From Zygaena filipendulae (Eukaryota > Arthropoda > Insecta > Lepidoptera > Zygaenidae): a stretch of DNA of 64,000 bases. Below, in pieces: positions 12,016 to 22,437 of the stretch; positions within the stretch are counted from its first letter, which is position 1; each line of letters starts with the position of its first letter. The notes beneath the pieces are model-generated. The model was not told the origin of the DNA and did no database searches. It was given only the letters and a program-made list of their open reading frames with translations. The stretch covers positions 5,530,501-5,594,500 of the forward strand of contig OU015663.1 of NCBI GenBank assembly GCA_907165275.2, in the 5' to 3' direction. The translations under genes and the position numbers were made by a program.

Positions 12016-13490
12016 TTTTTATTGTATATAAATGCACATAGCATGCACATCATGGTAGGTAAGACAGAAGCATTGAGATACCCCTTAAAAATAAGTTAAA
12101 ATACATTTTTACTGAAATAGTGTAGTGTCTCCGAATTGGAGCCCAAATTTAATAATCACAAGAAACTACCTTTATTTTTAAATACATATATAGGATACAA
12201 TAGGGACTTACAGAAAGTTATGAAGCTTATTTAAAAAGATTATTATTAATAAAAAATCTAGGATTCGTAATGTATGAGCAAATTTTGTACGTAGTTAGCC
12301 GTTTAAGAAATTCAATGTAAAGACAAAACAATTCAAAAAACACTTTTAGTCACTAATATAAAGGAAACAGTACGGAGTCGGAACTTATGCAATTCGATTC
12401 TAATGCGTAACTATTTGCATAGGTATGACGGGAAATTGTGCTGGCACAGCGGGTGTAGACTGCGATCGGACGGAGCTAACTTTTATTATAGTCTGTAAGG
12501 AAATAAATTTAGGTACCATTTTATTGTAAAAACGATTTTCTTTTAACAATCCTATACGAGTGTTTTTGTCAATGTAAGATAACATGTCATCCTTTTTATC
12601 TTTAAGGATTGAATTGCCAAAAATCGTGAAATACATGTTTCTACAATCGAAAAGCTAATTTTTATGACTCTTTTTTCAAAAATAACTCCCGAATTCTCTC
12701 TACGAATTAAACTTTTTCGCGGTTACAGTCTCTTGCAATCGTAAACACTTTAAAATTAATTATGATATTTATTTATTTATAATATAATAATATGATGCTT
12801 ATTTTTATAATATGATCATTTATTTTATCAGTCAATTTTACTGATACAATCTTTAGTATATTGTAGGTACATACGATGCTGCACACACATTCTTGATTTG
12901 AATCGGTCGCCTGGTTGCGGCTTTTAACCTATTTTTCCACTCCACTGCCTGCTTTCTCTCCGGATAAACCTCACCGCTCTCAATCAGAACGCCTTTATAT
13001 CGTGCGCTTTGCCAGAAAAAAATCATTGCGCTTATCGCTTTTATTTAGGTACCTACTAACTGTACTAGTACTCGTAGAAGCTACAGTCTTCTATGTACAG
13101 TGTAAGTATATTGATGACCGAAATCTATATAAATTGTGAAACAATATTTTATGCATTTTAAGAGGGCTCCCGGGGGCTGATTTTTTAGTTTTGAAAAGCA
13201 TCGGAAAACAAAGGCATGAGAAACCGCCAAATTCATTTTTTTTTACTTACAAAATTTTGTCCGAAGTATTTTCCAACTTCCCGTTGACCTATTTACTAAC
13301 AATAAGTTAAGCAATCATGTTACTAACAAAATGATCCAAGTTGTTTCTAATTAAATAAATTATTATTATTATTATATTATTATTAACTTAAAACTTGGTG
13401 ATAAAATTTGTTATTACGTATATTTTACCAAGAAATACCAACATATTAGTAACTTGAAGTTTTTATTTGAAATTCTATAATTTTCTTTGT
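12016..13490. other. Intergenic DNA, nothing recognised
   Basis: AT-rich, no gene supported. A (TTA)n run with AATAAATTATT near 13350-13385 may be the tail of a lost retroelement. Open frames at 12400-12636 (-) and 12915-13139 (+) have no motifs. Confidence 0.45.
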
Positions 13491-13700
13491 TAAAACCGAC
13501 TTTATTTTGCGGTTAAACGCGTAGCACAGAAGCGGTGCGGGCGGCGGCAGCGGTAAGCCACTGGTACGGGTCTACTCGCGCTACGAGAGCTACGAGCAGA
13601 GCGCAGCGTAGCGATAAGCCTCGCCTCCTAACCCTTTAAAAAGCGGCGCGCGACCCGATAGAGCCCGCACTATTGGGCACGCATCGCTGCGAGCGAATGC
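13491..13700. other. GC-rich patch with iterated GCTACGAG motifs
   Basis: It contains GCGGTGCGGGCGGCGGCAGC and then GCGCTACGAGAGCTACGAGC, CGCAGCGTAGCG and GCGGCGCGCG. Similar CGTAGC iterations, in reverse complement, occur at 29695-29755. Origin unknown; it could be a CpG-rich regulatory region or a mobile fragment. Confidence 0.3.
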
Positions 13701-14607
13701 TGTTTTTGAATTTTTTTGAGCGCGTTATAATTTCTAATTGCATAATTTTTTTTTTCGAGTAATCTCTGTCCATGAAAAAATCTGTAATATGTAGCTCAAG
13801 AGACTCCACGTTATTCTGCCTGATCGCACATACGGCTATTATATTCTACATTACGGCTGAGGGTCGTGACTACTCTGGACGACACGTTTCACCAGGGCTC
13901 TCCAGGCAGTCCTATTCTCCGCCGCCTATTAGCGTCCACGTCTCCGAAGCGTACATAAATATGGAGAACCCAAGTGCTGCAAGTTTTATATTATTAAAAA
14001 TTAAGAAAACGAGTGATTTCTAGTGTCAACTTTGTAATTAATAAATAAACTAAAGTTTGTTACATTTTATTTATGTTCTATAAAATCTTTGTCCTATTAA
14101 ACTTTTCATTTAGCGTCCCGATTTTACCCCGTTCTCCCCGTTTTACCAAAGTAAAGACCTTTCTTAAAGTATCTTTTTCATCACACATAATAACTTTGAG
14201 CGTATTTAATTTAAAATAAAAAATTTTAGAAACGTAAAATAATTAATCTACCTACATATTTATATATTGTAGGTAGTTTCTAATCTGTTAAAACGGAAAC
14301 TAGGCACGTCCTGCTAACGTAACCGCCGATAGTGATGCGACGAAACGTTTAACAGAGTTGTCGATGATTCCGCACAATCGAAGGCAGCCCTTTGTCATGT
14401 GTAGTGCGGCCGTGTGGAGGCCGGAGAGCACTCCACGCCCGCCCGGGTCAGATGCCGGCGCGATATGGCACGCCCGGCTCGAGCCGTGGCGTTAGAAATG
14501 TAGACATTCGTTACCGAAATCCGATGACATTGTAGAGAATGTGTGCTTTTTGGCATACCTAAGTATCTAGTTACTTTGGTACGCATTGTTTATATATTAT
14601 ATTCTGT
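13701..14607. other. Intergenic DNA, nothing recognised
   Basis: No gene or named repeat. A shorter GC-rich piece at 14400-14500 gives overlapping chance frames on both strands. Confidence 0.45.
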
Positions 14608-14775
14608 ACTAGCTGCTCCCCGCGGTTACATCCGTGAGATTTTCGTGGGAATTTCGGGATAACAAGTAACTTATGTCCTTTTATGTACCTCTGACAACGC
14701 GTATGCAAAATTTCATGATGATAAATTAACGCGTGAGAGTGTAATAAACAAATTCACGTTCGAATCTATATAACA
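14608..14775 (-). mobile_element. Helitron-like element, minus strand
   Basis: Read on the minus strand it ends in ...CCGCGGGGAGCAGCTAG|T. It has the usual inner text in order (ATTTCATCATG-like block, GTACATAAAAGGACATAAG, CCCGAAATTCCC). The 5' end is degraded. Confidence 0.6.
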
Positions 14776-15894
14776 TTAAGTACCTATTCGATATAATTTT
14801 TTTTTTAATTAAAACAGTAATAATTATTGGATGACGCCGGAAGATCTTTGCTGTATTGAAATGAATATTAGACTATTTCCCGGCATGAAAGAAGGGAAAA
14901 GAAACAATATCTTACACTTTTGTCTTCATACACTAGTAAATTACGGTGTATAGCTTCTTATATAAGCATAAGACAAGAAGAAAGAATCGAGATAACAGCA
15001 ACATAGCACTTCCATTTTTATTTCAGGAAGGAAGAAAAAAAAGCAGAGAGAGACGCTATTTATATCTATTTATATGAGTTTTCGTCCCATGTTTAAACAG
15101 AATTGTAATTATAGTTTGTTTGGCAGACAATGTACGTACCTACGTACTCCGGATGTCTTAGTTCAAAGTTTTGTTATAATGCAGCACATGCCGAGAATTG
15201 TAGATAATAATACAATGCGGCGGGCCTTCTGCTAAATAATTCAGATTTCATGAAATAACTCTGCAACTTTACACAAAGGCACAGTGTAGTTACAGACATC
15301 CCAGTTGTAATCTCCTAATTCAATTAGAATTTCCGAATCGGAATTTTGAGAATGACTCTTATTTGTTGTATCTAAAGCATGTAACGAATGTCTTCGAATT
15401 GTGAATTGTTCCAAGTTTGTATTGTTTTAATTTATTAGACAGTTTATTTCCTCCATTGAATGATATTGCTAATCTTGATCAGACTTTTTGTGACGTTTAT
15501 TAATCAGAAATTTAACTTGAACTTTATAACAGACTGACTTCGAAATTAATATTGTTTTTCATTTAATATTTCTGTTTGTATCGTTACAAAGATAACTAAG
15601 TATGACGATGGAAACAAAAAATATATAAAGATTTTTAAAGACTAGACTTCAGGTAAGAAAACTGCATGAATAATCCTGGCTCTAGAGGTGAGGTGTAGCA
15701 AATAAAATTTGTCGGTGCATGCTCTAAATATCTCTTTTATAGAGATCGAAACCATCACTTCTTAATTTGCAAAACGGCACGGTGACCAGGGTAACTTCGC
15801 CTTGATAGTGACACAAAAAATTGTGAATGATGTAGGCATTCGTAATTAAAATAGAAATTGGGATCAAATACATATATCCGCCTTTTGCTCTGTA
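14776..15894. other. Intergenic DNA, nothing recognised
   Basis: AT-rich sequence with no supported feature. Confidence 0.5.
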
Positions 15895-16006
15895 TTTACT
15901 TTTTATCTGTCTTAGTTTTTATTTTCTCGTCTGGGGCAATAAAACATATTTGATTTGATTTGATTTGATTTGATTTGATTTGATTTGATTTGATTTGATT
16001 TGATCA
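15895..16006 (+). mobile_element. 3' tail of a non-LTR element with (TTTGA)n
   Basis: GGGGCAATAAAACATATTTGA is followed by about eleven uninterrupted TTTGA units to about 16005. The AATAAA plus pentanucleotide tail matches the minus-strand relative at 48285-48470. The long perfect tail makes it a length-variable microsatellite. Confidence 0.65.
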
Positions 16007-16547
16007 TACATTTTATGGAATACGGATGAAATAATGAACCCTAGAATAGTACCTTTAAGTAGGTACAACTTTTAAAATGAACGTAGTAGAAGACAACCGA
16101 TGGATTAAATCAGTCACTTAAATTACGGAGCAGGCTCTCATGTTAAACAAACGCAGTCGAATCAAAGTTGACTATGTATTTGAAAATGTAATAGTACCTT
16201 GCATCTGTAGAGTTACCCGACCTCTGCCTAAATTCAATGCGATGAAAGTTAATGTCGTTAATTTATATTTGTCATGATTTTAACTCAACTTTAATAATCC
16301 AATAAACTTGGTTGATAGTATGTAAAAAACGATGAACCAAACTTTGGTCTAAATAACGATAGAACCCAACTTAGGTAGGTATATTTAACTAATGTGAAAA
16401 GTCAAAGCCTACACCACTTAAACCACCCCTACTTTAACCATACCGTACAAGGGCAATTATGAGTAACTCGATCTATAAACCACACTATCATCTATTTGAC
16501 TTAACCTTAATTTGTCAATGTAACATGGAGGTACAGTCTTCTTTTAT
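16007..16547. other. Intergenic DNA, nothing recognised
   Basis: AT-rich, no gene. Confidence 0.5.
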
Positions 16548-16562
16548 TCTTTTAATCTAATA

Positions 16563-16591
16563 TACACACATCAAAAGTGTCTAGGGATCAA
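16563..16591 (+). repeat. Left TIR of the Tc1 transposon
   Basis: Twenty-nine bases identical to the reverse complement of 18087-18115. Confidence 0.9.
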
Positions 16592-16826
16592 GCATTTTTA
16601 TGCGGATTTCTTGAGATTGAGATGTGGCTTTGTAATAAATTTATGATTTTATAAATTTATATGGATTCTTTTTGGTGCATTACATAATTTGAATCAGGAA
16701 CTGTCAATCAAATTCGAGTAAAAGATGAAAATCAGCTGTCAATATTTTCCCTATAAAAACATACAACGCATTGAAGACATTATTAGTGCTACTGTTTCCC
16801 TACTACTGATTAAAACCAACGTTATT

Positions 16827-17852
16827 ATGGAGCGGCGACGTCATTTAAGCAGGGAAGAAATGCTCAGAGCCGTGGGAATGATAGAAGCTGGTTCCCGGCA
16901 ACGTACTGTGGCTTTAGCTCTGAATACAAGTCAGAGTGTTATCAGTCGACTTTGGACACGTTACCGAAGCACTGGTACCGTGGCTGAGCGCCATGGAGGA
17001 CGGTATCGCTGCACCACACGGAGACAAGACCGATACATTCAAATCTTAACTCGAAGAGCTCCAACAATAACCGCCATGATGTTAGCCGTGAGGCTTCATC
17101 ACTCTTCAGGGAACTTAATTAGCGACCAAACAGTCAGAAACCGCTTGCATGAAGTGAACCTTCATTCCCGAAGACCGCTACGGGTACCACCTATAGCAAT
17201 GCACAATCGTAGGATTCGATATCAATGGGCTCTTGAACACAGAAATTGGGCAGAAGAACAATGGCGTTTCGTGTGCTTTTCTGATGAGTCTCGTTTTGGT
17301 ATGAGACCGGATACAAGACGTATACGACACTGGAGAACCCCTGGACGCCAACAGCGATTAAAATCCTGCCAGGAAGTCCATCCTTATAGTGGTGGAACCA
17401 TCATGGTATGGGCGGGTATTTGGATCGGCGGAAGAACTGAGTTGATTTGGATCAGAGGCAACCTCAACGCTCAAATTTATGCTGAGACGATTGTATCAGA
17501 CGTCATCGTTCCTCTACAAGTGCAAATCGGTCCCTTATTTCAGTTAATGCATGATAATGCACGACCGCACACCGCAAGAGTTGTAAGACAGACTCTCGCC
17601 GCAGCTAACATCAATGTCCTGCCCTGGCCTGCTCAGTCGCCAGACTTGAACCCGATTGAGCATGCATGGGATATGCTACAGAGAAGAGCTCTGCCGAATA
17701 TGGAGGGTATCCAGTCGCAAGAAGACCTTTTTTTGTTGTTGCAACGAACATGGGCGGCCATTCCACAGCGTGATTTGGATGAACTCATTTTGAGTATGCC
17801 AAACCGATGTTCTTGTGTTGGTAGTGTTCGCGGTAGAAACACGGATTATTAA
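16827..17852 (+). CDS. Tc1-type transposase (DD34E)
   Basis: Catalyses cut-and-paste transposition of its own element in the nucleus, binding the TIRs and inserting at TA. From the ATG at 16827 it is 341 residues, a normal Tc1 length. Residues 8-55 form the first helix-turn-helix of the paired-like DNA-binding region (EEMLRAVGMIEAGSRQRTVA). Residues 60-125 hold the second, ending in an Arg-rich stretch. The catalytic triad is visible as D153 (FSDESRF), D243 (LMHDNARPH) and E278 (SPDLNPIEHAW). Exactly 34 residues separate the last two, the DD34E signature. The frame is open further upstream to an ATG at 16725, but family similarity starts at 16827, so I choose that start. No frameshift or stop. 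It is the only intact enzyme gene in the window. Confidence 0.93.
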   Translation: MERRRHLSREEMLRAVGMIEAGSRQRTVALALNTSQSVISRLWTRYRSTGTVAERHGGRYRCTTRRQDRYIQILTRRAPTITAMMLAVRLHHSSGNLISDQTVRNRLHEVNLHSRRPLRVPPIAMHNRRIRYQWALEHRNWAEEQWRFVCFSDESRFGMRPDTRRIRHWRTPGRQQRLKSCQEVHPYSGGTIMVWAGIWIGGRTELIWIRGNLNAQIYAETIVSDVIVPLQVQIGPLFQLMHDNARPHTARVVRQTLAAANINVLPWPAQSPDLNPIEHAWDMLQRRALPNMEGIQSQEDLFLLLQRTWAAIPQRDLDELILSMPNRCSCVGSVRGRNTDY

Positions 17853-18086
17853 TTGTTTAAGTTACCCAATAAAATTTTAAAGAAAACTGTTATTTCAGTC
17901 TTTTTTTCGAACTTTAATGTTAGTGGTTCAAATGTCAAAAATCCCTTTATTAGGAAAATGGCAAATTTCTTTATTAGTGACTTGGTTTATCGTTACTGTG
18001 ACAAACGAAAACACTTTATTTGATGAATCCTTAAAGAAAATTTTAATTAATATCAATCAGGAGAAAAGTTATTGCAAAAATGTATG

Positions 18087-18115
18087 TTGATCCCTAGACA
18101 CTTTTGATGTGTGTA
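18087..18115 (-). repeat. Right TIR of the Tc1 transposon
   Basis: Inverted copy of 16563-16591, directly followed by the TA target duplication. Confidence 0.9.
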
Positions 18116-18390
18116 TATAAATCACGTGTCACGTTGTTTGTCCGCGATGGACTCCGAAACTACTGAACGGATTTTGATAAAATTTTGTAACCATTTATAA
18201 TATGGTCCAACTTAAAAGATAGGATAGTTTTTATCCCGAAATTCCCGCGGGTACTCCAAAATCACCGCGGGTGAAACCACGGGCGACAGCTAGTCTTTAT
18301 ATATAAAATTGAATTGCTCTTCGTTAGTCTCGCTGAAACTCGAGAATGGCCGGACCAATTTGGCTAATTTTGATCTTGAAAGATTTGTGG

Positions 18391-18394
18391 AAGT
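18391..18394. repeat. Left target-site duplication AAGT
   Basis: AAGT immediately precedes the TG of the left LTR and recurs at 26086-26089 after the CA of the right LTR. A 4-bp duplication is usual for Ty3/Gypsy elements. Confidence 0.85.
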
Positions 18395-19721
18395 TGTTAC
18401 GTAGAAATTTTCGCCCTCCGCATTCGGAACAGTGGTTGAGGTAAAATTGTAATTCGAGTCTGTTTCGGAACGCATCCCGAGTCTCGACGTAACTACTCTG
18501 TGGTGACGCACGACCTCTGGGTGAGTGTCGCCAGTCTCGTGAGTTTTCTTGTCCCCGAAGTATTCACGAATTGTGATTAAATATTTCCAGATTTGTACTG
18601 AAGACGCATTTTTATAGGCCGAAGTCGTCCACAGTACTCAAAATTTAGTGTTGCCGCTGCTGTTTCCTTCTAATTCCCGCTATCGTGCGAAAAAACACGA
18701 GTTTAGATAAATCATCGAAATTTACATCCATTAAGTCTCGTTTCCAATTTGATTAAGAATCCGTACCTTTTTAGTTCCCTCTATTTTGCTATCTCTAACC
18801 CCTTTTTTTACTTTACCGTAACCTTAAATTCTCCCCTAAACCGGGAAAAATTATTGAGTCGCCACCCTTTCTTCTGGAGATTTGTCATTGAGATCTTTGA
18901 CCTTTTTCGTCCTTTTTTTCACCTTTGCGGCGTGGCATACACCACGTTTTGCTATTTTTCTATGATATTCATTTATTTTGTCGGAAAAGTTGGAGATTCC
19001 TCTAGCGAGAAGGCACGCCGGTCAATCTGCGTGCTGATTCTTCGTTCTGGTTTAGCTGAGTTTGGAAAGTGTTCACCTTTGTCGTGGTGACGGAGTCGAC
19101 ATTAAATTGTAACCCACTAAGCGGATTTATTTTCCTCCGTAAGGTGAGTTTACTAGTATTTTTCTTCTAAATTATTCTTATTCCACCGATTCTTATCGTA
19201 ATCCCCGTAGGAACGGCGTGAAACGTACAATTTCAAGTTTTTTTATTCCACTTGTTTGACAAGGAGGGTAGTAGGCATAGTATGTGCTGACTCTGTTACA
19301 TATTAATTTCAGGAGGTTCTTGGGCAGGGTTTAAGTCCCCCAAAGAAGCTCAAACACCTTCCAATTACCTGGTGGGAGCTGGGAAGGTGGAGTCACTGTG
19401 GTGTTTCCTCTGGGAGTTGGCTGACCTGGCTGTACTGGCATCAACAGTGTTCCAGGGTTCTACCTTTTATATACCACGGTCTAGCAACCGTTATTGCTAG
19501 TGGCGCCCTTTTCTTTCTTTATTTTAAGTACTTAATAAGTTAATAGTAAATTCTTACCTCGAGTCAACCCCCCGTACCCAGTACCGAGAGCTTAGCCGGC
19601 ATTTATAACCATTTGTAAAACCCATCTTTGTTTTATAATACAGATGATATTATGTACAAGTAAGATTGTTGTTTTACCACCACCCAAAAAAAAAAATACC
19701 TACCACAATTAAAAGGTAACA
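18395..19721 (+). repeat. Left LTR (1327 bp)
   Basis: Starts TGTTACGTAG and ends GGTAACA (canonical TG...CA). The first ~295 bp look identical to the right LTR. From about 18691 onward there are scattered substitutions and small indels (for example an extra A in the GCGAAAAAACACG run). Open frames inside, such as 18749-19090, are not genes. Confidence 0.9.
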
Positions 19722-19722
19722 G

Positions 19723-19740
19723 TGGCGCCCAACGTGGGGC
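19723..19740 (+). promoter_or_regulatory. Primer-binding site, first copy
   Basis: TGGCGCCCAACGTGGGGC begins one base after the LTR. TGG pairs with the CCA end of a tRNA. The GGCGCCC core is typical of lysine-tRNA primers, though I did not check a tRNA sequence. An exact copy lies at 21940-21957. Confidence 0.8.
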
Positions 19741-20212
19741 TTAACTCAAGGTAAATTGTCATGTCCATAGTTGCTGTGGCATAAAGAATTTAAGTTTTTT
19801 AAATTAATTTAAGTGGTAAACTGAATACCTAGTATTTAATCTAAATTAGATAACTGATCTGTTGCTATAGTTATCCTATATTTACTTAGATTTCTACAAT
19901 TTTACTTTATCTATCTGCCATTACATAGCAGATAAACTTAGGTATTATAAACTTAAGTATTAATGTTACATATTTGAGGTTAACTTTACAAACTTTATGG
20001 GTACAATTGTGCACATCAATTATTAATATCTACACCTTGTAAGCTTGAGGTAGGAACTTTTAAAACCTTTAAACAAATTACTTTATCAACTCAATTAATT
20101 TTTATTAAGAAGAAGGCACACTTGATTTGAGTATTTTCTGATTTTCTTTTTCTTTTTTTTTAAAGTTAACTTTACATTTTTTTTTCTGATTAAGCGGTTT
20201 ATTGCCACTACC

Positions 20213-21529
20213 ATGCAGGAAAGGCCAATTTGTTTCCATCTTTTAAACAAAGATGAACTTATTTACGAAGTAGGTATTCGTGATGCTATTCCTGAAACTA
20301 CACGTGATCGTCTACGGGTTCAAATCCAGGAATTAGCACGTACTATGCCTACTGATGAGATAGCTGATTTTGAGGGTGATTGTTCGGCAGAATTGAAAAC
20401 GATCCAAACTAAATTATTAGAGCTAGAAGGTTTATGTTCCAAAAAACCGTTTATGTTGAAAAGTCTGAATCGTATCAACGCCTTGGGTAATCATTTGTTC
20501 CATCGGTTAAGTAGGGTGGATCCGTTAGAGAAGAATGATATTACTTTAAAGGAATCTTTAGATAAAGAGTTATCGGAAATTATCAAAAAAATGGATCATA
20601 TTCTTTCGACCTTCAAAAGTAGTTTAAAGGAGGCAGAGGATCCAGCACCTGGTCCTAGTGCACCTATTACTAATTTGCCAGCAGCTGTCGTGTGTCAACA
20701 TCCTACGATATCCTGCGATCGTTCTCCGACCGTTCATTCTCTAAATTTAAAGTTTGATGGAACGAAGTGTGTTCGTTCTTTTGTTCAACGTGTGGAGGAG
20801 TTGTGTGCTGCGCGGGGGATCTCCGACGAGAAACTACTCCGAGCGGCGATTGATCTTTTTGCAGATGAAGCGTTGTTTTGGTACCGAGGGGTGTCTGCTG
20901 AAGTACACACCTGGGCACAATTAAAATCTTGTTTGTTGGAGGAGTACTTGCCCGTTGATTTTGATCGACGCTTATTAAAAGAGATTAGATCTCGTACCCA
21001 GGGTGCTGATGAGAGCATCCGCACTTATCTTAGTGTTATGCAGAACTATTTTAGCTTATTAATTCATCCCATTTCTGAGGATGAAAAATTTGATATTGTT
21101 ATTTTTAATATTCGGCCGTGTTATACTACTCAGCTCGCTTTACTTCAAATTACTAGTTTGGCCGATTTGAAAACAAAGTGTCGTTTGTTGGAAGACGCGA
21201 ATAAGCGCGCCGAGGCTTTCGTGGAACCGCCTAAGAGCTCGAACACCCTGCTCGTCCCCGAATTAGCGTACAAGGTATCCTCGCGTGCACCTAAAGTATG
21301 TACTACTACTACTACTACTACTACTGCTGCTTCCCGGTTTTGTCCGCGTTGTAGGGTGACCGAACACTCTTTGAAGGAATGCGCGTCGAGGGCGATTGTT
21401 TGCTTCCGTTGCGGTACGGAGGGTTATCCTACTCCGACGTGTCCCAACTGTCAGCCCGCTGCAACCAAGAGCCCGTCTGCTGAGGATTCAAAAAACTGCG
21501 CAAGCCCACCCGACCGGGTAGTAAAATAG
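20213..21529 (+). CDS. gag: Gag polyprotein, first copy, 3'-frameshifted
   Basis: Structural protein of the retrotransposon particle, 438 codons, starting at the same ATG context (ACCATGCAGG) as the second copy. Residues 1-145 are a helical charged N-terminal region, about 165-345 a capsid-like domain (FADEALFWYRG, followed by SLLIHPISEDEKFD), then an (ACT)8-encoded Thr run. A CCHC zinc knuckle (CPRCRVTEHSLKEC) and a second, atypical CCYC knuckle (CFRCGTEGYPTPTC) follow. Compared with the second copy, one base is missing just after GAGGATTC (near 21490), so the last ~12 residues are out of frame and a stop follows at 21529. The protease is lost. Sequence identity to copy 2 is very high otherwise, with single differences such as E/Q at residue 119. 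Confidence 0.85.
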   Translation: MQERPICFHLLNKDELIYEVGIRDAIPETTRDRLRVQIQELARTMPTDEIADFEGDCSAELKTIQTKLLELEGLCSKKPFMLKSLNRINALGNHLFHRLSRVDPLEKNDITLKESLDKELSEIIKKMDHILSTFKSSLKEAEDPAPGPSAPITNLPAAVVCQHPTISCDRSPTVHSLNLKFDGTKCVRSFVQRVEELCAARGISDEKLLRAAIDLFADEALFWYRGVSAEVHTWAQLKSCLLEEYLPVDFDRRLLKEIRSRTQGADESIRTYLSVMQNYFSLLIHPISEDEKFDIVIFNIRPCYTTQLALLQITSLADLKTKCRLLEDANKRAEAFVEPPKSSNTLLVPELAYKVSSRAPKVCTTTTTTTTAASRFCPRCRVTEHSLKECASRAIVCFRCGTEGYPTPTCPNCQPAATKSPSAEDSKNCASPPDRVVK

Positions 21530-21585
21530 TTTTAGAACCGCGGAGCCACCACAAAAATTTTGATGCCTCTGATTGGAAAACTTAT

Positions 21586-21938
21586 TGGCGGGAGCTGGGA
21601 AGGTGGAGTCACTGCGGTGTTTCCTCTGGGAGTTGGCTGACCTGGCTGTACTGGCATCCACAGTGTTCCAGGGTTCTACCTTTTATATACCACGGTCTAG
21701 CAACCGTTATTGCTAGTGGCGCCCTTCTCTTTCTTTATTTTAAGTGCTTAATAAGTTAATCACAAATTCTTACCTTGAGTTAACCCCCGTACCCAGTACC
21801 GAGAGCTTAGCCGGCATTTATAACTATTTGTAAAACCCATCTTTGTTTTATAATACAGATGATATTATGTACAAGTAAGATTGTTGTTTTACCACCACCA
21901 CCAACCAAAAAAATACCTACCATAATTAAAAGGTAACA
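21586..21938 (+). repeat. 5'-truncated internal LTR (353 bp)
   Basis: It equals the last 353 bp of the right LTR (25733-26085) except for one base that I can see (CATAATT against CACAATT). It differs from the left LTR at about ten or more places. Upstream of 21586 the sequence is gag-pro, so a gag to LTR deletion junction lies at about 21581-21586. It is followed by a full PBS and leader. Confidence 0.9.
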
Positions 21939-21939
21939 G

Positions 21940-21957
21940 TGGCGCCCAACGTGGGGC
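21940..21957 (+). promoter_or_regulatory. Primer-binding site, second copy
   Basis: Identical to 19723-19740 and likewise one base after an LTR end. Confidence 0.8.
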
Positions 21958-22437
21958 TTAACTCGAGGTAAATTGTCATGTCCATAGTTGCTGTGACAAA
22001 GAATTTAAGTTTTTTTTAAATTAATTTAAGTGGTAAACTGAATACCTAGTATTTAATCTAAATTAGATAACTGATCTGTTGCTATAGTTATCCTATATTT
22101 ACTTAGATTTCTACAATTTTACTTTATCTATCTGCCATTACATAGCAGATAAACTTAGGTATTATAAACTTAAGTATTAATGTTACATAGTTGAAGTTTA
22201 ACCTTACAAACTTTATGGGTACAATTGTGCACATCAATTATTAATATCTACACCTTGTAAGCTCGAGGTAGGAACTTTTAAAACCTTTAAACAATTACTT
22301 TATCAGTTTATTAATTTTATATTAAGAGGAAGGCACACTTGAGTTGAGTGTTTTCTGATTTTCTTTTTCTTTTTAAAAAAAATTTAACTTTACACTTTTT
22401 ATTTTTTTTTCTGATTAAGCGGTTTATTGCCACCACC

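Larger units (their letters stand above)
16563..18115 (+). mobile_element. Complete Tc1-type DNA transposon
   Basis: The element is 1553 bp with 29-bp terminal inverted repeats that match perfectly (outer end TACACACATCAAAAGTGTCT). The TA dinucleotide is duplicated on each side (16561-16562 and 18116-18117). One open transposase gene lies between the TIRs. Intact TIRs, an intact target duplication and an intact gene all point to a young and possibly still mobile copy. Confidence 0.93.
16548..18293 (+). mobile_element. Helitron-like element interrupted by a Tc1 transposon
   Basis: The Helitron pieces are 16548-16562 and 18116-18293. The 5' piece begins TC (TCTTTTAATCTAA). The 3' piece carries AAATCACGTGTCACG, TTTGTCCGCGATGGACTCCG, CCCGAAATTCCCGCGGG and the terminal hairpin CACCGCGGGTGAAACCACGG, then GCGACAGCTAG. 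The uninterrupted minus-strand relative at 46772-47059 reads TTAATATATATAAATCACTTG across the same point. It therefore serves as the empty-site reference. Confidence 0.75.

Noticed and set aside
16725..16826. Upstream in-frame extension of the Tc1 transposase
   Set aside because: The 34 added residues do not resemble the family, while the ATG at 16827 gives the usual N-terminus.
18749..19090. 113-codon frame in the left LTR
   Set aside because: It lies wholly within LTR sequence; the right LTR has only a shifted, shorter version, so it is not conserved as a protein.
20703..21024. Antisense frames over gag (also 23010-23249 and 23838-24104)
   Set aside because: They are on the opposite strand of well-supported gag-pro coding and carry no motif of their own.
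22348..22437. Upstream in-frame start of gag-protease
   Set aside because: It translates T-rich leader to a Phe/Leu run that copy 1 does not have in frame; the ATG at 22438 matches copy 1 exactly.
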